From positions 1-11,541 of the forward strand of contig DAINOC010000075.1 in assembly GCA_036735565.1 (NCBI GenBank): a stretch of DNA of 11,541 nt. Reading direction: 5' to 3'. Made by a program: the position numbers and the translations under genes. This document shows, piece after piece, positions 6,908 to 11,541 of this stretch. The notes under the pieces are model-generated. The model ran no database searches. It was not told the origin of the DNA and saw only the letters and a program-made list of their open reading frames with translations. The stretch is from Coraliomargarita_B sp036735565. GTDB lineage: Bacteria > Verrucomicrobiota > Verrucomicrobiia > Opitutales > Coraliomargaritaceae. Within the stretch, counting starts at the first letter, position 1. The number at the start of each line of letters is the position of its first letter.

Positions 6908-7888
6908 ATGCCCTTAAAGAAAACAGTGAGCCTCGCCCAACGCCTACCCGAAGCCCTCCGCGATGCACGCGCCGTCGAGGTGCTGGAGCGCTCGCTCGAG
7001 CAGAACCGCCTGGGCCACGGAATCCTTCTCCACGGCGAAAGCCCCGCCGGTCTGGAACATATCGTGCGGGCCATCGCAGCTCACCTGCTGGACACCCCGC
7101 GCGACCCCTACGCCCACCCGGACTGCTTCATGCTTCGCCCCAGCGGCAAGGCTCGTATGATCCGGGTGGGTGAGTCCGACGAGAACAACACCATGCGGCA
7201 GCTCGTCGTCAATATCCAGAAGTCCTCCAACCAGGGTGGCCGCAAGGTCGGCATCGTCTTCGAGGCCGACCGTATGAACGCTGCCTCCGCCAACGCCTTC
7301 CTCAAGACCCTCGAGGAACCTCCCGCCGGCACCACCCTCTTCCTCCTGACCACACGCCCCTATGACTTGCTGGATACCATCCGCAGCCGCTGTCTGAATT
7401 TTCGGGTGCCCGCCGAGCTCGAGACAGTGGCCCACCCCGACTGGGCACAGTGGGCCGTCGACTACCACAACTGGCTGCGCCTCCTCATCACCGGCCCCAG
7501 TAAGCAAAGCATTCCCCATATGGTGATGGGCGCTTACGGCCTGAATGTCCGCTTCCAGAACATTCTCGCGGACCTGACCAAAGCCGAGTGGCAGACCGCC
7601 AAAGCCGAACTGCCCGAGCATATCAGCTCCGACGAAAAAGAGGCCATGGAAGTCAGCCTCAGCAAGGGCTTCCGCAAACAACTCTTCGGCGAGGTCGAAA
7701 AGGCCACCGCCCGCTTCGCCCGCGAGATCGAACAACACAACCCCGGCGAATTGCCTGCGGTCGCCCTCGACCGAGCTATCGAGTGCCTCGAAAAGACCGT
7801 CGGCCTCCTCGAACTGAACTTCAATCAGGCCGCCGCGCTGGAACTGTTCTTTCTCAGCTCCCTGCGCATCTGGACGGCCGCACGCTAG
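6908..7888 (+). CDS. holB: DNA polymerase III delta-prime subunit (clamp-loader)
   Basis: This is an AAA+ protein of 326 residues that would act in the clamp-loader complex, helping place the sliding clamp on primed DNA. Evidence: RLGHGILLHGESPAGLEHI at the P-loop position (43-51), which lacks the GKT/S of an active Walker A; the block EADRMNAASANAFLKTLEEPP ending at 139; and IRSRC with the clamp-loader SRC motif at 160-162. A dead P-loop is normal for delta-prime, which does not hydrolyse ATP but supplies the SRC arginine finger. The four-cysteine zinc module common near the N terminus of bacterial delta-prime is absent: the corresponding region has a single Cys in HPDCFMLRPSG. Tmk upstream supports the assignment. 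The start ATG has a weak GGA nearby. Confidence 0.88.
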   Translation: MPLKKTVSLAQRLPEALRDARAVEVLERSLEQNRLGHGILLHGESPAGLEHIVRAIAAHLLDTPRDPYAHPDCFMLRPSGKARMIRVGESDENNTMRQLVVNIQKSSNQGGRKVGIVFEADRMNAASANAFLKTLEEPPAGTTLFLLTTRPYDLLDTIRSRCLNFRVPAELETVAHPDWAQWAVDYHNWLRLLITGPSKQSIPHMVMGAYGLNVRFQNILADLTKAEWQTAKAELPEHISSDEKEAMEVSLSKGFRKQLFGEVEKATARFAREIEQHNPGELPAVALDRAIECLEKTVGLLELNFNQAAALELFFLSSLRIWTAAR

Positions 7889-7949
7889 TGCGCCGAGTGA
7901 AAGGGGCCGTACTCGGGCACGGAGTGAAAGTGAAAGTGGGAGTGAAAGT
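7889..7949 (+). repeat. Left 61-bp inverted repeat of the four-helix cassette, with GTGAAA units
   Basis: This begins at the base after the holB stop codon. It reads TGCGCCGAGTGAAAGG..., continues through GGGCACGG and ends in hexamer units GTGAAAGTGAAAGTGGGA. It aligns without gaps to the reverse complement of 8471-8531 (53 of 61 positions identical by hand count). The pair brackets the four-helix-bundle gene in inverted orientation. Confidence 0.85.
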
Positions 7950-7966
7950 TTAGGGGGAAAATTAAT

Positions 7967-8320
7967 ATGGAAATTCAGAATTTTGGAGCCTTGATAAAGG
8001 CCAATGAGCTATTCGATTTCGTGGTGAAAGACCTTCAAGTTTTAAAAGGAGCCTTTGCTTGCGCGCGGTTGGCAGAGCAGCAAATCGCCTCCGCCGATTC
8101 GATCGCTGCGAACATCGAAGAAGGCTTTGGACGCGGTAGCCGCAAAGAATACACTCAGTATCTCATCATCGCGAGAGGCTCCGCCCAGGAGACCCGCGGC
8201 CGCTACGGCCGCCTCAAACATTGGCTGCCACCGGAAACCATCAAAAGTCGACAATTGCTCTGCAACGAAATTATCGCCATTCTTACCGCCACTATCCAAA
8301 CACTCCGAGCAAAAACCTAA
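7967..8320 (+). CDS. Four-helix bundle protein (S23 / 23S rRNA intervening-sequence protein family)
   Basis: The protein has 117 residues, standard for this family. Its signature stretch is ADSIAANIEEGFGRGSRKE at 43-61, followed by YTQYLIIARGSAQETR to residue 77, matching the SI-x-x-NI-x-EG-x-x-R pattern; the rest is helical. Relatives are encoded in intervening sequences inserted in 23S rRNA genes, scattered through Bacteroidota and Verrucomicrobiota genomes, and, as Avd, beside diversity-generating reverse transcriptases, where the pentamer binds RNA. There is no rRNA or reverse transcriptase here. Unlike its neighbours it has a strong Shine-Dalgarno site (TAGGGGGA, about 10 bp before the ATG). 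Its AT content is visibly higher than that of holB and the SRAP gene. It lies inside inverted repeats, suggesting a transferred cassette. The cellular role is unknown. Confidence 0.9.
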   Translation: MEIQNFGALIKANELFDFVVKDLQVLKGAFACARLAEQQIASADSIAANIEEGFGRGSRKEYTQYLIIARGSAQETRGRYGRLKHWLPPETIKSRQLLCNEIIAILTATIQTLRAKT

Positions 8321-8328
8321 ACCGCCCA

Positions 8329-8500
8329 GCATCCCCACCCTCCCTTTCACTCTCCCCTTCACTCCCACTNNNNNNNNNNNNNNNNNNNNNNNNNNNNNNN
8401 NNNNNNNNNNNNNNNNNNNNNNNNNNNNNNNNNNNNNNNNNNNNNNNNNNNNNNNNNNNNNNNNNNNNNCACTTTCACTTTCACTTTCACTTTCACCCCG
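8329..8500 (-). repeat. GTGAAA-type hexamer array interrupted by the assembly gap
   Basis: Read on the minus strand, the bases left of the gap give degenerate units (AGTGGG, AGTGAA, GGGGAG, AGTGAAA) and those right of the gap give clean (GTGAAA)4. The array is thus probably continuous across the unknown sequence at 8370-8469. Its true length cannot be known. Confidence 0.7.
8370..8469. other. Assembly gap of exactly 100 N
   Basis: Exactly 100 undetermined bases, the conventional placeholder for a gap of unknown size. It falls inside the hexamer array, the expected place for a short-read assembly to break. Any gene or array content here is invisible. Confidence 0.98.
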
Positions 8501-8531
8501 TGCCCCAGCACGACCACTTTCACTCTGCGCA
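8471..8531 (-). repeat. Right 61-bp inverted repeat of the four-helix cassette
   Basis: This is the inverted partner of 7889-7949. On the minus strand it starts TGCGCAGAGTGAAAGTGG, has GGGGCACGG in the middle and ends in perfect GTGAAA hexamers. There are eight substitutions and no gaps relative to the left arm. It ends 17 bp before the SRAP start codon, so both arms sit tightly against neighbouring genes. Confidence 0.85.
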
Positions 8532-8548
8532 GCAGCGCAGCACCCCCT

Positions 8549-9205
8549 ATGTGCGGCCGATACACACTCCATACCAACGCGAAGAAACTCGCGCAGGCCA
8601 TCGCCCTTGAGATCCCGGAAGCTTATGAGCCGGGCTACAACATCGGGCCCGGCCGCGAAGTGCTGAGCATCAGCGGGGCCGAAGGGGCTCCGGTCGCACA
8701 GATGATGCACTGGGGCCTGAAAACACCACAGAACTTCCACGTCAACGCCCGTATCGAAACGGCGGATACCGCACCGCGCTTTCGAGAAAACTGGGAGAGC
8801 TTTCGCTGCCTCGTGCCCGCCAACGGCTTCTACGAGTGGTATGCCGACGGCATCACCAAGCAGCCCTACTACCTCTACCCGACCGACCGGGAGATCGCCT
8901 ACCTCGCCGGGCTCTGGTATCCGGCATCCTCTGCGGGCACGGCCCATACCTGCCTGCTTTTGACGACTGAAGCGACCCCGTCCATCCACGCCATCCATCA
9001 CCGCATGCCGGTCATCCTGCCGGAGGACCTCCACCAGGACTGGCTGGCGGCCCGCTTGCCGAAGCCTTCCGCAGTCGCCGCAGCCAACGCTGTCACCTTT
9101 GGCTTTCATCCCGTCTCCCAGCGGGTCAACAGCGTGCAGCACAATGATAGCACCCTGATCCGCGAAACCAGCCCGCTGCTCGACGACCAGCTGTCACTGT
9201 TCTAG
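8549..9205 (+). CDS. SRAP-domain abasic-site DNA-protein crosslinking protein (YedK/HMCES family)
   Basis: Proteins of this family shield abasic sites in single-stranded DNA by forming a thiazolidine link between the DNA aldehyde and Cys2 after removal of Met1. Here the protein begins MCGRYTL, as required, and this fixes the start at 8549. Other active-site positions are present: N66-A-R68-I-E70 in the NARIET block, E96 in NGFYEW and H150 in IHHRMPVIL, matching the roles of N75, E105 and H160 of E. coli YedK. Length (218 aa) is normal. The family is often called SOS response-associated peptidase, a name reflecting its self-cleavage of the initiator Met. No LexA-like box was recognised upstream; the upstream DNA is the inverted repeat, so its promoter may lie in that repeat. 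Confidence 0.95.
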   Translation: MCGRYTLHTNAKKLAQAIALEIPEAYEPGYNIGPGREVLSISGAEGAPVAQMMHWGLKTPQNFHVNARIETADTAPRFRENWESFRCLVPANGFYEWYADGITKQPYYLYPTDREIAYLAGLWYPASSAGTAHTCLLLTTEATPSIHAIHHRMPVILPEDLHQDWLAARLPKPSAVAAANAVTFGFHPVSQRVNSVQHNDSTLIRETSPLLDDQLSLF

Positions 9206-9257
9206 ACGCGCCGGCCAGCCCATAGACCGCACACCACCCGGCAGAACCCGGCCGAGC

Positions 9258-9575
9258 CTACAACTCCTCTGAGAAGCGGAACAACAGCTCATCCGGCCGC
9301 GAGTAGCCAAGCCGCTCCCGCGCCACACGCTCGAGAAACGCCGGGTCCTCCATCAAACGCCGCAGATAAGCCTCCTTTTCGGCGAATTCCTTTCGGGCTT
9401 GTATGAGCCGCTGCTCGATTCTATCCTGCCGGACTTTGAAGTTTTCAAATTCCCGGTGCGTCTTCGTGAGCGCCATTCCAAAGTAGACCACCAATGCCGA
9501 AAGTATCCCGATCAACACAAACAGCACGACGCGTTCCTTGCGTCGGGCGGCGTGTTCTTTGGATTGCGGCAACAT
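9258..9575 (-). CDS. FtsB/DivIC-family septum formation initiator protein
   Basis: This is a 105-residue bitopic membrane protein: a basic cytoplasmic N terminus (KEHAARRKER), one transmembrane segment about 16-36 (VVLFVLIGILSALVVYFGMA), then a charged coiled coil about 38-77, and the C-terminal motif EDPAFLERVARERLGY, typical of FtsB/DivIC (D-P-x-x-x-E-x-x-A-R-E-x-L-G). Such proteins form part of the divisome, bridging to FtsL and FtsQ/DivIB. I chose ATG at 9575 because GGAG stands five bases upstream on the minus strand; an upstream in-frame TTG at 9596 adds seven codons but has no such site. The gene converges with the SRAP gene (52 bp between stops) and diverges from exeA, sharing a 55-bp promoter region. 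Confidence 0.88.
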   Translation of the reverse strand: MLPQSKEHAARRKERVVLFVLIGILSALVVYFGMALTKTHREFENFKVRQDRIEQRLIQARKEFAEKEAYLRRLMEDPAFLERVARERLGYSRPDELLFRFSEEL

Positions 9576-9630
9576 CAATGCTCCACAGAAGTTCAATTTC
9601 CGGTTTTTGGAAAGGGTAATTTAATCGGCC
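9576..9630. promoter_or_regulatory. Short divergent promoter region between ftsB/divIC-like gene and exeA-like gene
   Basis: The 55 bp between two start codons facing away from each other must hold control signals for both, unless the genes are transcribed from afar. It is AT-rich and contains TTTCC (9597-9601) and GGAAA (9609-9613) as a 5-bp inverted repeat, plus TAATTTAAT near 9617-9625, a possible -10 region for the rightward gene. AAAGGG at 9611-9616 lies too far from the ATG for a normal ribosome site. Individual elements are weak. Confidence 0.35.
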
Positions 9631-10452
9631 ATGTATCAGGATTATTTTGGATTCTCGGAGATGCCGTTTCACGTGACGCCGAACCCGCGCTTTCTCTTCC
9701 TCAGTCCGACCCACGAAGAAGCTCTCCAGCACCTGCGCTACGGCATCAACGACAAAAAGGGATTCATCGTGCTCACCGGCGAGGTCGGCTGCGGTAAAAC
9801 CACCCTCTGCCGCCAACTTCTTGAAGAACTCGAAAAGCGCGAGGACGTCGACACCGCGCTCCTCCTCAACCCCCGCGTCTCGGAAACCCAGCTTCTGCGC
9901 GCCATTATGAAAGAGCTGGGCGAGGAGGTCAAAGCCCGCTCCAAAAACGATCTGCTGGACAAGATGAACGACCTGCTGCTCGAGCGCATCGAGGCCGGCC
10001 GGGAGATCGTGGTCATCATCGACGAAGCGCAGAACCTCTCCTTCGAGGTGATGGAGATGCTGCGCATGCTCTCCAATCTCGAAACCTACGATCAAAAACT
10101 CCTCCAGATCATCCTCATGGGCCAACCGGAGCTCAGCGCAAAGCTCAAGGAGGAGCGGCTGCGCCAGTTTCGGCAGCGCGTGCTCGTGCACTACGACCTG
10201 CAGCCCCTCAACGCCCGCGAGGTCGAGCTCTACATCTCCCACCGGCTCACCCGCGCCGGCAGCAACGGCCGGATCCAGTTTACCACGCACGCCCTGCGCA
10301 AAATCGCCCGCAGCAGTCTGGGCATCCCCCGGATGATCAATAACATCTGCGACAAAGCCCTCCTCTCCACCTTCATCCGCAACGGCAACGAGGTCAACTG
10401 GTGGGACGTCCGCCGCGCCCTAAAAGACATCAACCGCCTCCACCGATCATAA
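9631..10452 (+). CDS. ExeA/GspA-family AAA ATPase (short form, secretin or pilus assembly)
   Basis: The 273-residue AAA+ ATPase opens MYQDYFGFSEMPFHVTPNP, the typical ExeA/MshM start, then has Walker A GEVGCGKTT (50-58, K56) and Walker B VVIIDEAQNL with D131-E132, followed by QIILMGQPEL and a C-terminal lid ending at about 270. In Aeromonas, ExeA works with ExeB at the inner membrane to place the secretin through peptidoglycan. Full-length ExeA is about twice this size because it has a transmembrane segment and a C-terminal peptidoglycan-binding domain; both are missing here, as in MshM-type proteins. The GspB-like gene next on the strand supports the role. The start is set by the conserved N terminus; no good Shine-Dalgarno site is seen. 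Confidence 0.88.
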   Translation: MYQDYFGFSEMPFHVTPNPRFLFLSPTHEEALQHLRYGINDKKGFIVLTGEVGCGKTTLCRQLLEELEKREDVDTALLLNPRVSETQLLRAIMKELGEEVKARSKNDLLDKMNDLLLERIEAGREIVVIIDEAQNLSFEVMEMLRMLSNLETYDQKLLQIILMGQPELSAKLKEERLRQFRQRVLVHYDLQPLNAREVELYISHRLTRAGSNGRIQFTTHALRKIARSSLGIPRMINNICDKALLSTFIRNGNEVNWWDVRRALKDINRLHRS

Positions 10453-10454
10453 TA

Positions 10455-10549
10455 AATGACTGATAACTGATGGCAAAAAACTGATGCTCGAAAATAGCCC
10501 TCCTGACTCAGATCCGTCATCAGCCATCAGTCATTAGCCATCAGACATT
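10455..10549. repeat. Repeat-filled spacer with CTGATGGC / GCCATCAG words
   Basis: The 104 bp between exeA and gspB is built from short repeated words. AATGACTGAT at 10455-10464 is the exact reverse complement of ATCAGTCATT at 10526-10535. CTGATGGC at 10467-10474 is the exact reverse complement of GCCATCAG, which occurs twice (10523-10530 and 10537-10544). The transcript could fold into alternative hairpins. Without a T tract it is not a standard terminator. Confidence 0.65.
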
Positions 10550-10556
10550 AAAAAAA

Positions 10557-11231
10557 ATGAGCCTCATCAACCAAGCCCTGCGCAAAGCCCAACAGGAGCG
10601 TAGCCCGCACCTGCCTCCAAGTGCTGAAACGCCCGCAGATCCCGGCACACCGGCGGCACCCATGCACCGGCCCGCACCAGCCCGATCCAACTTCGGACTC
10701 ATTATCGGCCTGATCGCTGTAGTCGCCCTCCTCATCGGCCTGGTCGCCGGCTTGAGTATCGTCCTGCTGGGTAAAAAAGACGGAGCCGCAACCGCAGTCA
10801 CGACACCACCCCCCGAGCTGCAGGCCATCACACAAGCCGCTACCACACAGCGAAGCGATGCCGCGCCTGCCACGGAGACAACGTTAACACCCCGCCTGAC
10901 TCAACCCACCGCCCCCGCATTGGTTAGTTCTCCGGCCGATGCGGCCGCCCAAATCGAAGCGCTCCGCCTGGCCCGCGAAGCCGCTGAAGCCAAAGCCGCA
11001 GCCGAGGCCGAAGCCGCTGCCAAGATGCCCTCCGTCATCGACTGGCTGAGCAGCTCCCGTATCACCGGCGTGAAAGTCGCCCCCGGCGGCAACCGAGTCA
11101 TCCTAAACGGTAAAACCTACACCGAGGGCGAGTATGTCAATTTCGAGCTGGGCCTGAAAGTCCTGATCGTTGAAGAGACCCGCGTGCTCTTCGCCGACGA
11201 TGCCGGCAAAAAATACATGAAGCGGCTTTGA
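10557..11231 (+). CDS. GspB/ExeB-like inner-membrane protein, partner of the ExeA-like ATPase
   Basis: The 224-residue protein has the layout of GspB-type secretion proteins. The N-terminal cytoplasmic block MSLINQALRKAQQER is characteristic (compare the short basic helix at the start of ExeB). A Pro/Ala-rich linker precedes one transmembrane segment at about 45-72. A periplasmic Ala/Glu-rich helix (about 127-155) leads to a C-terminal domain from M157, including ITGVKVAPGGNRVILNG and a GEYV...GLKVLIVEE ending, the small beta fold seen in GspB/GspC and PilP proteins. It probably couples the ATPase to secretin insertion through the cell wall. The ATG follows a run of eight A residues with no Shine-Dalgarno site. 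No other secretion gene is in the window. Confidence 0.8.
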   Translation: MSLINQALRKAQQERSPHLPPSAETPADPGTPAAPMHRPAPARSNFGLIIGLIAVVALLIGLVAGLSIVLLGKKDGAATAVTTPPPELQAITQAATTQRSDAAPATETTLTPRLTQPTAPALVSSPADAAAQIEALRLAREAAEAKAAAEAEAAAKMPSVIDWLSSSRITGVKVAPGGNRVILNGKTYTEGEYVNFELGLKVLIVEETRVLFADDAGKKYMKRL

Positions 11232-11251
11232 ACCGCCCGGGCCGGACCGGC

Positions 11252-11435
11252 GATGGGCATTAGACCAAGGTTTAACTTTTTCTGGCAAAAAGTAGCGCAT
11301 GCAGCGGTGTCACGGCATAGCCTGAAAGGCGAAAACGGATCCCCAGCGGCTTTCCCTGACACGCCATCCAACCCCTGGCCCGTGGGGACACGGTCCGCTA
11401 CCCAAACTTGGATTCGATTTTACCGATAAAAGTCA
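11252..11435 (-). repeat. Dispersed repeat, copy B (inverted match to 2643-2865)
   Basis: Read on the minus strand from 11435 it begins TGACTTTTATCGGTAAAATC and runs to the shared TTGGTCTAATGCCCATC. It matches copy A apart from scattered substitutions and one missing block. It starts about 20 bp after the gspB stop, so it lies in the 3' region of a gene like copy A, but the opposite end of the element faces that gene. The end nearest gspB carries a hairpin, and the far end carries TTTTA-TCGG-TAAAA. Confidence 0.85.
11275..11293. repeat. Hairpin at the end of repeat copy B
   Basis: ACTTTTT and AAAAAGT form a perfect 7-bp stem around a CTGGC loop. The same spot in copy A is a decayed version (ACCTTTTACCAGAAAAAGT). 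It lies 43 bp after gspB, but the stem is AT-rich, so I read it as part of the repeat and not as a good terminator. Confidence 0.6.
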
Positions 11436-11541
11436 AAGGGTGGTATTGGACCCTCCAGAGCGCTAGTCTGCCGCCTTCCTTGACCGTTGAACCTAAAATC
11501 GGCAGTCCAGGTAAATGGATTTTTGTAAACCGTTAATGGAC
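11436..11541. other. Right edge with no recognisable gene
   Basis: After copy B the remaining 106 bp contain no convincing reading frame. A CTGCCG / CGGCAG inverted repeat pair is present (about 11468-11505), but it does not fold as a tRNA. Any gene that begins to the right is outside the window. Confidence 0.5.

Noticed and set aside
7588..7953. 121-codon plus-strand frame running from holB into the GTGAAA array
   Set aside because: Out-of-frame shadow of holB kept open by the stop-free hexamer repeat.
8470..8500. CRISPR-like array near the gap
   Set aside because: Units are 6 bp with no spacers; it is a microsatellite, and no cas genes are present.
11440..11541. tRNA-like stretch with AGAGCGCTAGTCTGCCG
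   Set aside because: No acceptor stem, T-loop or CCA end could be matched around it.

Overview
The window reads like a GC-rich chromosome of a Verrucomicrobiota bacterium, perhaps an Opitutae / Coraliomargarita-type lineage. This rests on the gene mix: a secreted DUF5703/GH95-like glycosidase beside an AraC regulator, an Nramp-like transporter of an unusual subfamily, a short ExeA plus GspB pair, scarce Shine-Dalgarno sites, and many repeat-filled spacers. No rRNA or other marker gene is present, so the placement is an inference.

Layout. Positions 1-2631 hold the last codons of an AraC-family regulator and a large secreted glycoside hydrolase. A dispersed repeat (copy A) follows. From 2989 to 5461 come an 11-helix Nramp-like transporter and a PfkB-type sugar kinase. 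From 5524 to 7888 lies a tmk ... holB replication pair, split by a two-gene toxin-antitoxin module (AbrB-like antitoxin, PIN/VapC toxin) whose start codon abuts a perfect 17-bp palindrome. From 7889 to 8531 a four-helix-bundle (S23/IVS-type) gene is enclosed by two 61-bp inverted repeats rich in GTGAAA hexamers; the right side holds a 100-N assembly gap. Then come an SRAP abasic-site DNA-crosslinking protein (8549-9205), a convergent FtsB/DivIC-like division gene on the minus strand, and divergently from it an exeA-gspB pair for secretin or pilus assembly (9631-11231). A second, inverted copy of the dispersed repeat (copy B) lies just after gspB, and the last ~100 bases hold nothing recognisable.

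How it fits together. Most genes are housekeeping: dTTP supply (tmk), clamp loading (holB), DNA-damage shielding (SRAP), division (FtsB/DivIC) and envelope secretion (ExeA/GspB). The accessory layer consists of the carbohydrate gene at the left, the TA module inserted between tmk and holB, the inverted-repeat-flanked four-helix cassette, and the dispersed repeat. The most noteworthy items are the four-helix cassette with matched inverted repeats, the palindrome overlapping the probable promoter of a possibly leaderless TA mRNA, and the ~200-bp dispersed repeat with hairpin ends and a nested smaller repeat.
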